Shown here piece after piece: positions 1 through 11,356 of a stretch of DNA of 64,000 nt. The translations under genes were made by a program, and so were the position numbers. The notes under the pieces were generated by a model. The model did not search any database. It worked only from the letters and a program-made list of their open reading frames with translations, and was not told the DNA's origin. The stretch is from Lingula anatina (taxonomy: Eukaryota; Brachiopoda; Lingulata; Lingulida; Lingulidae). Each line of letters opens with the position of its first letter. Within the stretch, counting starts at the first letter, position 1. Location of the stretch: NCBI RefSeq assembly GCF_001039355.2, contig NW_019775902.1, positions 457,612 through 521,611 of the forward strand. Direction: 5' to 3'.

Positions 1-923
1 GGGTAAATGTCCACTCTGGGTTAATTTGATTTAGGTTAAGTAAGGTTTTATGACAAAAGGTCTACAATTTCAGAAAAAGACCCCCCCTTTGTAATTGCTA
101 CATGTAGCTACGGGCCTGGAAATTATAACTTCATTTGACGCAGCTGACCTCTCCTACAGAGGATATTAAATGGGTTATTTAAAATGGGGATGAAGTATAT
201 CCAAATTTATGCGGATATAAGTTTTGCAAATAACAGGACGCTTATTCAGGGTTGTTGTCAGCACGAGGTTCAAGGCATACGTAGCAGTGATAAACTTCAT
301 AAGAACGTCACCACTTACCCGGCAAATTAATCCGATTATGACCCGGGTTATATGAGGCAGAACACATATCGAAAAGATTTCGGTATTTGGTTTACACAAC
401 AGTTGTAAAATTAATTTTGTGGAGAGCTGTGAGTCATAACAGTGTAAGTATGTAGGACAGATACGGATTCATTCTCGGTTCTTTGGAACAGGACGGCCGC
501 GGTTAGGAAAATCACAAGTTAATAATTCTTAAACAAATTTGTTTTTCGTCTTTCATTCAAACTGGGGTACAAGTAATACATGAATCGGTGCACTTTGCCT
601 ACATAATAAATTTAAAATCACACCAAGGTTTATCGCATTGCTTAGATAGAATATTTTATGAGTAATTTTACTGATACGTATGTCCATTATATAAAGATGG
701 TAATGCACTAACTGTATTGTATCATCATTAGTATATCAAATTGTATTTGATAAGGGAGTTTGATGCCTCTTTTACAGTCTGAGATGACTTACACCTTAAA
801 TAATAAAACTTTTTATGCGTCCAAGTGAACACTAAATTATTGGTCCCTCTCTAGTCTTAATTCAATTCTTTGTAAATATGCATATATTGGGGCAGCTTTT
901 GAACACACTATGTGAACGGTGTA
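1..923. other. No gene recognised
   Basis: AT-rich sequence downstream of the minus-strand esterase gene. The longest open frame (175-399, minus) has no recognisable domain and no supporting splice sites. No repeat or RNA gene was recognised. Confidence 0.5.
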
Positions 924-2297
924 TTAATCGCATAGCAAACGAAAAACGAGCTGTGCAAAAATCATACCCGTTTTTCCTCGGGCCGGGGCATTAGACGAAG
1001 TGCAAAGAAAGTGACCGCTGTCACAAGTTGTATTTATCATGACATTTTTGAAGTTAAATCCATCGATTATTTCAATTCCTATCTCTTTGAGTTTGCTTTG
1101 AATAAATTCGTTCACGGCCGGAATCATAAAGTAGTTAGCATCCTGCTGTCCCGAACGCCTTGGGGAGGTGTTGATGTATATAATTCTTAATGAGGACGTA
1201 AGAGGATTGGTCCGAACGCCTTTAATAAATTCGAGAAAAGGCGGGAACTTTTCTTCAATCAACTTGTCCGCTCGTTGAGTCACAACATCCCAAATACCAA
1301 AATTAAATAATACTATGTCACTCGCAGTCAACGGAGTGGTAATATTGGATAACATGATGCTCAAGAGCTTCTTTGTCATCGGCGGGTACACAGCAGAGAC
1401 AACCGTGAAAGGTGTAGAGTTGAGTTTTGAGCCAGCGCTGCGCAGTTCTTGCCTCAAATAAGTCGCCATATTTTGAACGTGTGAGTCACCTAACACCCGA
1501 ATACTACGTTTACCTTGATAGCAGTGTTTCAATTTTTCACCGGACATAAATGGCAGAATACAACCATCGTCCGTTCCCCAGTTCCACCCATCCTTAATTT
1601 TCCACCACCGACCTTTCACGTATTCGCGAGTTGCTTTATTGAGACAACGAAGATCCGTCGTTCCGTTCTTTGGTGTTATAGGTATCACACGCTCTGGACA
1701 AATGTGTTCCGTAATTAAATGTTCATGAATTCTTCCTGGCCACTGACCTCCGTCATGATGCCTGAACGCCTCAAAGTTAACGTAATCCAGAAAAACTGTC
1801 CCGTTTACACAACCGTATATCTTAGGACACGTCCCCGTGTACGTACCGTTGAAGTGATCCCTAACAGAACAAATGTGGGCCTCCCTATGCCCAAGGAGTT
1901 CCACCCTAAAACTGCTGCCTCCGCCTGAAGGGTAAAAATACTTTTTCCCCGCCGGCGTCGATTCCCTTAGGAAATATTCTTGAATCCTAACATACGGTCT
2001 TTCCCTTTTATTTGTAATGAATTGTACTGTGTGGCTACGGTTGCCGATGAAAGCTGTCTTCTTCGCGGGACACGTTCGGCTACAATTGTACCAGAAGTAC
2101 AGTAACTGTTCAAGTTCGGCATGGCCACTTTTTGCCCAGGCCTCACTTTCTGCTGATACAGGTGATTCTCCAAAGTCTGCGTGAATGGTGAAAGGTTTTA
2201 AAAGATTGCCGTACCAAAAAACCAATACAACAATTATACTTGTACAAGCGATGAAAAACGCGAATTTCAGTTGTGCCCTACAATTGTACTTTGACAT
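924..2297 (-). CDS. NXPE / PC-esterase-like type II membrane protein
   Basis: An uninterrupted 457-residue frame. Residues 11-33 are a hydrophobic segment near the N-terminus, as expected of a Golgi type II signal anchor. The C-terminal half has the SGNH/GDSL-like hydrolase pattern of the NXPE and PC-esterase families: GDSH at residues 270-273 (nucleophile block) and DSGH at 426-429 (catalytic Asp-His pair), with FNFGIWDV at 331-338 as a probable middle block. The middle is rich in cysteine and N-glycosylation sequons, consistent with a lumenal domain. Vertebrate NXPE proteins are poorly characterised. The fold suggests an O-acyl esterase or acyltransferase acting on glycans, but substrate and reaction are inferred. 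The length fits the family. The ATG follows directly on in-frame upstream sequence with no clear acceptor, so I read it as a single coding exon. No partner gene is adjacent. Confidence 0.85.
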   Translation of the reverse strand: MSKYNCRAQLKFAFFIACTSIIVVLVFWYGNLLKPFTIHADFGESPVSAESEAWAKSGHAELEQLLYFWYNCSRTCPAKKTAFIGNRSHTVQFITNKRERPYVRIQEYFLRESTPAGKKYFYPSGGGSSFRVELLGHREAHICSVRDHFNGTYTGTCPKIYGCVNGTVFLDYVNFEAFRHHDGGQWPGRIHEHLITEHICPERVIPITPKNGTTDLRCLNKATREYVKGRWWKIKDGWNWGTDDGCILPFMSGEKLKHCYQGKRSIRVLGDSHVQNMATYLRQELRSAGSKLNSTPFTVVSAVYPPMTKKLLSIMLSNITTPLTASDIVLFNFGIWDVVTQRADKLIEEKFPPFLEFIKGVRTNPLTSSLRIIYINTSPRRSGQQDANYFMIPAVNEFIQSKLKEIGIEIIDGFNFKNVMINTTCDSGHFLCTSSNAPARGKTGMIFAQLVFRLLCD

Positions 2298-2775
2298 CCT
2301 ATATCAGTCCAATGAGTAACTACAACAGTAACTTCACCATGAATAATAGGGTAATAGAAGTGTTAACATCGTGTTATCAATATTCTGCCAGGGGGCGTTA
2401 CTCGCAATGATGCACTGGCTTTTGCCACCTGCCCATTTCACATTTTGAATAAGGTAATGTTAAAAAGCAAATTAAAAGGGTCAAGTATTTAATATGATTG
2501 TTGTATCCAAGTAAAAAATAATTATTATGATACAGTAGCTGTAAAAGTACTTAAGAGTTTCATTAACTTTGGCCGTCTGCAGATAACAATCCGGGGTAGA
2601 TAAGAAACAATAGAGAGCTTTCGCACCTGCACGTTTAGGCGACCGACTACAATTAGCTATCCGTAACCTTAAAATGACCAACGTTTATTTTTTCGTGATT
2701 TCGCAGAAAGACCCGGTTAGCCTTTACGGATAGTCGAATTGAACAGTAGGCTGATACATGTTTTACATGCTGTAA
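2298..2775. other. Intergenic, nothing recognised
   Basis: Region upstream of the esterase gene, up to the left end of an inverted-repeat transposon. It may contain the esterase promoter, but I see no clear promoter element. Confidence 0.4.
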
Positions 2776-3954
2776 AGCCTCGGTCACAACCGGACGCACA
2801 AATTTCAGGATCGTAGCTCCCCTGCGATTTTTGGGTGTTGCGGAGGCCGTGAAGGTCGTAGAGGTAGAGGAAAGTTTGCCTTGCGAGTCGCAAGGCCCCA
2901 TGAGATGTCCTTTCAGGCAGGGACGCTAATTGTAAGGAGCGATGGTCGTGGAAATTGTACTCTTATTTTGAGTTTGTCTTGCTTCCTGTGTACGTGGCAC
3001 ACACTCACCACTTACGAAGGGAATGCAACGCGCAGCGAAAGAAGTGCCCTTTTGCGTCAGTTTTGCTTCACATTTGCCTCACACCAGGGCCGTAGCCTCC
3101 GGGGGGACAGGGGGGCAGCTGCCCCCCCTGGGATTTGAGGTGCAAAAAACTTATCGCAATTTCTGACTTCTGATTGAGCAATAAATAACAGTTAAAATGC
3201 ACCAGAATGCAGTATTATACATACAGTTTTTAAAAATTTTCCACACCGTGGTGGTGGGGACACCCCCCCCCCCTTGGTGGCTTCGCCCCCTCGTGTCCGC
3301 TTACTGCCCCCCCTGGCAGTTTGCTCAGGCTACGGCCCTGCACACGTTTGTGGTGACGTACTGACGGCGTACGTCAGTTTTGCTTCCTGTTCTCCTCTTC
3401 TTTCTTCTTCCTCCTCTCTTTTTTCTACTATGTTATTTTCTTTCTCTTGCCTTTTGGAGGCATATTAGATACAAAATTGAGCAAGAAATGAAATTTTTGA
3501 AAATTGCTGTACACGTTACATAGTCGATGTTCATGTAAAGACACAAGCGTTCGTCGTGAGCACGCCTTTTATACACCAGGCGTGGGGTGACGCACGTGGG
3601 ACGTACATGTATTCCCGGTGTGCTCTCGACTTTGTTCGTTAGTTGTGAGGGCGTGCGCCTTACTCAACACGCAATGGGCACTTGCTCCTTCATTGTTTGC
3701 GACGTGCGTCTTGCACAATGTGCGTCTCTCTTGCTAACTCCGTGCGAGGGGAGCAAGTTACGCTTGCGGCCTGACTGTTCGCAGGCTATTCGTAGAAACT
3801 TTTGAACATGTCCAACATCCTCCGTGCGTACTTACGAGCTGTCTGCGAACTCGAAATTGCGTAAGAAGGCCTTGAGTGGGACGTGAGATTCTGCGTAAAT
3901 TTTGGACGCAAACAGCCCGTAAGAGCCCGTACGGCCGGTTGTGACCGAGACTTA
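2776..3954. mobile_element. Non-autonomous inverted-repeat DNA transposon, family A
   Basis: The left end reads AGCCTCGGTCACAACCGG and the right end carries its reverse complement (CCGGTTGTGACCGAGACTTA). The arms are rich in CGTACG-type words, unlike the surrounding AT-rich DNA. A second copy lies at 32172-32856 in the opposite orientation. No transposase frame is present. A second element (3086-3339) is inserted inside it. Confidence 0.75.
3086..3339. mobile_element. MITE nested inside family A element
   Basis: A 254-bp element bounded by AGGGCCGTAGCC and its inverse GGCTACGGCCCT. Long C and G runs form additional inverted arms (GGGGGGCAGCTGCCCCCC region). It interrupts the family A transposon, whose sequence resumes on both sides, so it inserted later. 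Confidence 0.7.
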
Positions 3955-4456
3955 GGCCTATGCAGAGACGTCAAATTAGGTCATACACCATTGGAGATCC
4001 GGCTTACCCCGTTAAAAGGTAACTGTTGAGTCCCTTCAGAGGAGCAAATTTAAGAACCGAAGAAGAAGAATTCAACAGGAGAATGTCCTCTGTGCGGGAA
4101 TGCGTCGAGTGGGAGTTCGGAAACTTATTGTGAAACTTTGCCTTTCTGGACTTTTGAAAGAATTAAAAAGTTCTGTTGTCTCCTGTAGCCAAGCAGTACT
4201 TGGTAGGTGGTCTTCTGGTCAACTGCCATACCTGTGTGTATGGCAATCAGATGAGTCGGAACTTTAAACTAGATCCTCCCACCTTGGAGGACTATTTAGC
4301 ATGAACTGTACACGTGTACATTGTGCGTATGGGAAATTAAAGAGTAAAACGTAAAATTCATACCGCAAGCAAACATTTATTTAAATGAAATCTTGAATAA
4401 AAAACTAATGTTTTAACAAAGATTCAGCCCACGTGTATCTTGTAGGCAGCAAGAGC
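3955..4456. other. Intergenic, nothing recognised
   Basis: Mixed-composition sequence between the transposon and the small coiled-coil ORF. No open frame with recognisable features and no repeat found. Confidence 0.4.
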
Positions 4457-4654
4457 CTAGTATGTCAATTCAGCTTTTCTTCTTAACCAAAGATTATGCG
4501 TAACCATCTCCATCATTTGTTTGTCTTTCTCAAATTGAGCTTCTCGCTCTTTCATTTCTAATTCAAAACGTTCTTTCTCGAAGGCCAACTTGTCTTTCAG
4601 GTAACTGACGTAATCTGCTGGTGAATCAGTACGGCGCTTCTTAGTTGCCTGCAT
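4457..4654 (-). CDS. Small basic coiled-coil ORF, possibly a terminal exon
   Basis: A 65-residue frame starting MQATKKRR. A basic N-terminus (KKRR) is followed by a Lys/Glu-rich amphipathic helix (about residues 18-50) typical of a coiled coil, ending LRRKAELTY. A good 3' splice acceptor (run of T then CAG) sits at 4671, just upstream of the ATG. A possible 5' exon ends with a GTAAGT donor near 5089. If these are joined, an in-frame TAA lies immediately before the junction, which would make the upstream exon untranslated. The tail resembles the C-terminal helices of Myb/SANT- or MADF-type DNA-binding proteins, but no DNA-binding domain is visible. Real coding status is uncertain, and it could be a relic. 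Confidence 0.4.
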   Translation of the reverse strand: MQATKKRRTDSPADYVSYLKDKLAFEKERFELEMKEREAQFEKDKQMMEMVTHNLWLRRKAELTY

Positions 4655-4779
4655 GTTTTCGCATTTTTTAGCTGAAAAAAATAAGCGGGTCACCGATCAA
4701 TGCAGCGTCAGTTTTTGTTACTGATATAATAAATATTAATCGATATTTGCTATTAGAGACAATTTCATGTAAAGAAAAA

Positions 4780-5070
4780 TGTGCTGTCTTTACTTTTATT
4801 TATAATTCATTTATTCAAATACACAAAACAGGACGCCATGTGACTTTCTAAACAAGGCTTCATAAAATTTGCATTAAAAGTCAAGGAGACGCCCTGTCAA
4901 CTAAAGGAGAAAATCGAGCTACTAATGTGCTGTCCTTACTTTTATTTATAATTCATTTATTCAAATACACAAAACAGGACGCCATGTGACTTTCTAAACA
5001 AGGCTTCATAAAATTTGCAATAAAAGTCAAGGAGACGCCCTGTCAACTGAAGGAGAAAATCGAGCTACTA
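4780..5070. repeat. 146-bp tandem duplication (two copies)
   Basis: Copy 1 (4780-4924) and copy 2 (4926-5070) are nearly identical, differing at only a few positions (for example TGTCTTTACT versus TGTCCTTACT, CATTAAAAG versus CAATAAAAG). They lie in the putative intron of the small coiled-coil ORF. Confidence 0.9.
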
Positions 5071-5089
5071 GTAGTATCATACTAAACGG

Positions 5090-6864
5090 CACTTACCTTA
5101 CGGATATCCTGCTTGTTATGCGTCAAGTGCAGACGCCTAGTCTACAGACCACTTATAAAGGCATGTGTACTCGTAACAACTGCTCACAAAATGATGACCT
5201 AACAGTCTTATAATACAATCAGTCACGCTTGCGGAAGGCCACTTCTGACTGCCTTGTGGTCAGTGGAAAATGCCTTTTTTGCGGGTATAACCTATATTTC
5301 AATAGTAACAAAAACATAGACACAAATAACAGAGACAACATGTTTGACATATATTGCAAAAATAAAATGTCCAATATGATTTTAGCAGAGAAACGAACAA
5401 CTTTGAAAGGCTTGATTTCATAAAATTATGCTGATTTGTCAAACCGTTTTTCATTGACGGGTAGCAATCTAGCTGCGGATAATGTTCTCTCTAACCGTGT
5501 ACACGTCACTAGACAGCAAAATATGATGACCTAAACGTAGTCGTTCGCCTAGTCGTACTGGTGCGAAAGCTCTCTAATGGCCTGCCAAAATACTACTACA
5601 TGTATTAGTACATGTGTACAGACGAATTTATCTCAAACGTAAATGGCAATTATTTGTGATAGGTAATCCGTGTACACAAACTTGGTCAGCTTATTTGAGG
5701 GAAAAATGCCAATCAAATTCACATTCATATGAAACAATTTTGTCACAAAATTTCTATCCTTTGTGAAGGCTTTCGAACTTTGACTGCTTGGCTATATAAA
5801 TATAACGTCTTACTTTATTGTTGTCTATTTTCTTCTCACTATGGTAAATTTTCTAGTATAACTAATAAGCAATAATAAAGACGACAACGTACAATATTAA
5901 TTGTAGGTAAAGCAATTTATTATCACATCATCAATCAGACAATCAACAAAGAAAACATACTTTTGTCTTTCTCAAATCTACCCGAGGTCTCCAACTGCTT
6001 TTGTCTTGTGAGAAATGTAAATTAATCAAGAAATGAAAATGTTGTACATGTACTTCCTATCTTTTTCACTTTGTTGTCCATGTCAATTTATCTTATCAAA
6101 TAAACTATTGGTATTTTCCGTCAGCTGCGACATCCAATTACTATATTTGTTTTATGAGGCCTCCTGTGGAAAGTGTACCGGGTAATGTTCCAAAACTCCT
6201 AACAAGGTATATATCTTCCAGCAGGTAGCTCAGAAGACCTCTTAAAACAAATGGTCAGCGGCTACAAGTAGAATCAAAGGTGGATGTTTTTATTCCTTAG
6301 GCTCCCACTCAATTGATGCAGGCGTACATGATCTGGTATTTGCCTCGGTTATGCCATTTTTTTACTGTTATTTCAGTCATTTAAAAGTCTGCACATGATG
6401 ACAGGCTGAGGGTCTTCAAATTCATTTGTGCTTCAGATACAGCCTAGAAAAGTAAACACTGGACCAATCAATTATGTCTGCAATCAGAGAGGTTATCTTA
6501 CAATATTATTACATGAAATAGAGTGGGTGGATGATTTCTCCACGTTGGGCATATTTTCCATAGGGACCAAATTATATTGGTTTTCCAGTAAAGTTGACAC
6601 GCATTTATTTATTTACCTTTTGCGGAGTTCTTTGGGCCATCTTTTTCTTCCTTTGTGTACTTAATGCCTTCCTCAATTACCTGTTCAATATCAGCAGGGA
6701 GCTCTCACATTGGTCCAGGTAGATTTCTAGATAATAAAATTATATTTATCTTATTTAATCCATACTTTATATGATTACTGCACTCTTGATAACCACAACA
6801 ATACTAATGAATAAAAAACATCACCTTGGGTACATAATTATCTCAGTATTTCTACTTTTAGTTT

Positions 6865-6912
<48 letters not shown>

Positions 6913-7327
6913 GTACTTCCCTCTTCTTTAAATAAATGAATTAAAATGCTTTTATTTTTCCTTGCAGTGAAAGTAACATAAATGTTATACATATATTATA
7001 CATTACTGTCATTTAAATACAAATAAATCGGCTTCAGGGATTTGATTTGGGACTGGCTAACTTTGCAAAAAGTGCGTTTCCATTGTGGATCACTAAGAGA
7101 AAAGAGACTCACATTCCCCGAAATCAGAAGATATCCTGAAAAAAATCACGCCTCTAACTTAATTCAAGTATACTTAACCAAAATATAAACACACAAAGAA
7201 AAAGGCGATTTATTTCTATGTCATTATCTACAATGTATGGCCAGGAATAGCAGTATATGTTCCTTAACAACTAAGCTATAACTTGTGGGAATTTTAGTCA
7301 ATTTTAATCCAATCATCCCTGAGTAAT
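5090..7327. other. Long intergenic stretch with one GT microsatellite
   Basis: More than 2 kb without a convincing gene. The only clear structure is a (GT)n run at 6867-6907. Short open frames (5229-5423, 6428-6664) lack domains. Confidence 0.45.
6867..6907. repeat. (GT)n microsatellite
   Basis: About 20 uninterrupted GT dinucleotides in intergenic DNA. Confidence 0.95.
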
Positions 7328-7597
7328 GACATCAAGAACACAGAGGGGATCAAATTCTGAGTTCACAGAGGTCAGTTCCCTGTGTGTATCCAACATTTGG
7401 GATGTTCTGGATCACCGTTTCTGACTAGGAGTTCCAGTTCCCAAAAACATTCAACTGTGCGCGAGTCAGTCCAGATGGAAAGGGAGAACACGTCCATGGG
7501 CCGTCGGTGTACCGCTCTGCGTGAGGCTGACAGAGGACACACTCAGTACTAACCTATGTGAACTAAGAATTTGATCCCCTCTGTGCTCTTGATGCCT
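7328..7597. mobile_element. Fold-back MITE, about 270 bp
   Basis: Left arm GACATCAAGAACACAGAGGG and its near-perfect inverse at 7558-7597 (arm about 35 bp, including GGGGATCAAATTCT). The centre has no open frame. It lies just downstream of the zinc-finger gene. Confidence 0.7.
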
Positions 7598-7807
7598 TTA
7601 CTCCAAGTCAACTGATTTCTAATAGACTGTTATGCCTACAGATTAATGATTAGTTGTTAATGAATATATATGCTGTTATTGCTGGTCATGCATTGTAGAT
7701 CATGACATAAATTTGAAAATCTTTTTTTTTCTATGTGCGTTTTGTACTACGGTTCAGTACGTGTTATGAAACTATTAATCAAACAAATTAATAAATAATT
7801 AGAATAC

Positions 7808-10418
7808 CTAATATCCCAAAGGCAAGTCTGAACTGGGCTCTAGCAAAGTCTGGGGAATGTACATGTTAAAGTCTGGCAGGTTTGCCGGGAAACCAGAGTA
7901 GGTCTGGTGGCAATGACTACTGTGATTCACCAGGTGAGATTTCCTGTTAAATCCCTGCTGACAGAGGTTACAGCTGTAAGGTTTGACTCCGGTGTGTATT
8001 CTCTCGTGTACTTTCATGTTGGAGAGATCAGAGAAGGTCTTGCCACAGTACTGACAGGAGAAGGGTTTCTCGCCCGTGTGCGTGCGCTCGTGCACGCACT
8101 TGTCTCTGGCTGTGGTGAACGTCCTCTCGCAGAACGGACACTTATGGGAGCGTTCCCCTATGTGTGTGTTTTCATGATTTTTTAGTTTGTGATTCGTGGC
8201 GAATGCCTTGCCGCAGTACATGCACTGGTACGGGCGCTCTCCTGTGTGCACACGCTCATGAATTGTACAATTGGGCATCTGGTTAAAGCGCTTGCTGCAG
8301 TAGCGGCATTTGTATGGCCTGTCTCCAGTGTGGATGCGTAAATGTCGTTTGAAGACTGATCGCGACTTAAAAGTTCGACTACAATACGAACAGACATATC
8401 GACTGACTTGAGCCTTAACACCCGCATTTACATGCAACAACTCGTGATTCTCTAATGCATTTTTAGTTTCAAACTCGTGTTCGCAATGTTGGCACTTAAA
8501 GGGCGTGACACCCGTGTGAATCTTCTCGTGGTTGGTGACTGCACAAGCGCGTGCAAAGGGTTTCTCACAGAATTTGCATTTGTACAACTCCTGCACTCGC
8601 TGGTGCACTGTTTTCATATGGCGTTGTAAAACAGTGTTTGATATAAAAACCTTTTGGCACATTTTACACGTTGCATAATCCTGACCAGGAAGGTTGCTCC
8701 TTTCAAATTGTTCAGCGTGTAGTCCCGAGATGTCATCCTTGTCCAATTTGCTTTTCTCCATTTCTGGATTAATATCATCTAAATCGGGTCTTTGGAGAAG
8801 AAAATGGTTGCTGCTGCCTTTCAAGTCGTTTTCATGGGGAGATGCATCTTGTTGACATCTTTTACCGACTTGTTTATGATGTAAATCTACATGTTTACAG
8901 GTGTGTTCTTCATCTTTGTTCTGCTCAATGTCCACTTCACTGACCCCTTGGGCCTTGTGAGATACTGTGGGCACTTCTGAAAATATGCATGGTTAATTTA
9001 TTATCAGTTTCAAAAGATGAAAAGTATTGCTGGTGCCACATTGAGGGTGTATGGTATTTTTAAGATGTGATGCAGACTTTTTTAAGGTGTGGTGAAACAA
9101 AATTTGTAAATTTTAACACGTATTGTTTATAATAATAGAATTATGGTATTTTTATCGTGAAAATTACACTAAAAGGTATTTAAGGAGATTCTGTAAGTAA
9201 ACTATCTCTGGTAATAGAAGTAGAAGCGATTAGGCCAAATGAAAATACTCTCACTTGAATTAAACTACAAGTAACTCTTTGGGTAAGTTTAATGACTGAC
9301 AGCAAGCAGTAACAGTAGATATAAGCATACACACTGTCTTTGTAAAGTTTGGCACTGTCACTCATTTCACTGTCAGCACTTCTGTCCTGTCCACCACTGG
9401 GGCTGTGGTCATCCATCACCTCTCTCCCTGCCTCGCTGTCTGAGCATGTGCCCAGTGTGCTGTCCTGTGATGTGGCAGACTGGGGAGGACACTGCACGGG
9501 GGACCTGGAGACAAGGCAGATCTCATGTTATCAGATCAAGGATGTTATTAAAAGAGAAAGGGGACAGATTTGAAATTTGAAACCTCGCCACCATTGCACC
9601 AAAATCTCTTCTACATCTGAGGATTAAGTCACCAATAGTCTTTCAATGAGAGGGGATTTTCTTGTAGTATCTCTCAGAACAGCCAAGGTAAAAAATCAGA
9701 TTCTCTTGACTGAACAAATTGAAGAAGAATGAATTATCATAAAAGAGTATCATGAATTTGAGATAACTTTAAATATATAAAACAAATGTAACACTACATT
9801 GTTATTGCTGGCAGTATCTTTCTTCATCTGTATTGTACAAAATGCACCCATTCCACAATAATATTAATGTTGACATAGATTTAAAAAACTCATTTTTGCA
9901 ATTTAACTACAATTCCCTCACCAATAAACATAACTTAAAAACTGCTTATTATTTGAAATAAATAAGATGACAGAGGTTTTTTCTTTTAGAATAACACAGA
10001 TTTTAATAAAAAAAATAATGATAATAATTCTTGAATTGTAATTACTAAAACCTAATAATCTGAAAAAAATTACTTTGTCGTTTTTGTCCTTCCTGATGTT
10101 GATATGTCACCCTTCATTCTATTTTCCTTCTGTGATAGTTTTTTTGATGACCAGTTGCCTCTGGAATGTATCTTCTTCTTACAAGAGCCTTGTCTTGGAC
10201 TCCCCTTGCTATCTGCTGGAGGACGCCCCTCTTCTGAAGTATAAGTGTTGCAAGAGATCAGAAATGTACTTATAAAATTTAGTTGAGATAAGAAAGAAAT
10301 AATTGTTTCATACTTATACTGGACTGATAGATGTCAGTCATCTTCACATTTATTTTGTAGGGACAGAAAATAATAATAATAATTATTATTATTTTCTGTC
10401 CCTACAAAATACAGTTTG

Positions 10419-10449
<31 letters not shown>

Positions 10450-11121
10450 AATAATAATAATAATACAAACTGTGTGTATTGTAATTCAGAAATTCAATTT
10501 GTTTTAATTGATAACTAAGAGGCAGTAGTGTGATGAGATGAAATCCCTCAAATACTTGAAAGTGCTTGTGAACACAAGTAACTTGTAATAGTATTTATTT
10601 GTGAATACAAATTAACACACAAGATTTAAATATCATATAAAATGTACTTATTCCATTAACCTTACATTTTAAAATTACCAGTATTATCAACACACAACTG
10701 CATGACTTCTGACATAGATTATACAGATTGCTTTCTGCAACTCTCAATAATCATTTGTTATTGGCGCACATATATATAAATAAATTAAATCAATCAACAT
10801 TTTTTGCACTCATTGAGTATTTAAATTACCATATAAGTGTAGAGTACGTAGTTTACTATCTAGAAAAAAAAAACTGAACAGATACTTAGTATCTTTTTTT
10901 TAAATTCACATTATGCACCTACCATCATTGTGATGAATCCAGTTGTCTATTTCTACCAATGCCAGCTCACCGTCCCTTTTAATACTGAGGAGGCCCTGAA
11001 CATGGATACTGTGCCTAAAGACCAAGGTTTCTTTACACCAGGAGAGCAAGGTCTGAACCAAGAGGTCCTGGAGTGATGGGATGGGGGCCATGTTTTTATC
11101 TACATCCAGAGCCAAATCTAC
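7808..11121 (-). CDS. C2H2 zinc-finger transcription factor, nine fingers (5' partial)
   Basis: Four exons can be joined in frame on the minus strand: 10923-11121, 10074-10233, 9335-9504 and 7808-8976, with GT-AG borders and matching phases (1, 2, 1). Together they encode 565 residues, and the start is probably further upstream. The last exon carries nine consecutive C2H2 fingers (first YATCKMCQKVF, last YSCNLCQQGF), most joined by TGE(R/K)P-like or TGVKP linkers, so the protein should be a nuclear sequence-specific DNA binder. The first finger is separated from the second by a longer spacer. The upstream exons hold an acidic, Ser-rich segment (SDSEAGREVMDD), a Lys/Ser-rich basic segment, and a conserved-looking N-terminal segment (SLQDLLVQTLLSWCKETL) that I cannot assign to KRAB, SCAN or BTB. 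Target genes are unknown. Finger identity is certain; the upstream exon joins are moderately supported. Confidence 0.85.
10361..10475. repeat. Two adjacent long palindromes with trinucleotide cores
   Basis: The first palindrome (10361-10407) has TAGGGACAGAAAATAAT on one arm and its exact inverse on the other. The second (10410-10472) has ACAGTTTGTATTATT followed by (ATT)n, then (AAT)n and the inverse arm. Both should extrude as hairpins. They lie in an intron of the zinc-finger gene. Confidence 0.85.
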
Positions 11122-11274
11122 CTGTAGGCCTATATATTTTTTGGCTTTTCAATTGATTTTGACTGTCAGCTTGGACGGTGGTCTGTCAGCCTGAAAATAG
11201 ATATTATCATATATCACTTAGTTATCATTAACTAAATGTCACTGTCTTAGAAGTACGCACGCACTAATTTGCAA

Positions 11275-11356
<82 letters not shown>

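Noticed and set aside
4780-5070. Two repeat units considered as a CRISPR or satellite array
   Set aside because: Only two 146-bp units, no spacers, eukaryotic context. A simple tandem duplication.
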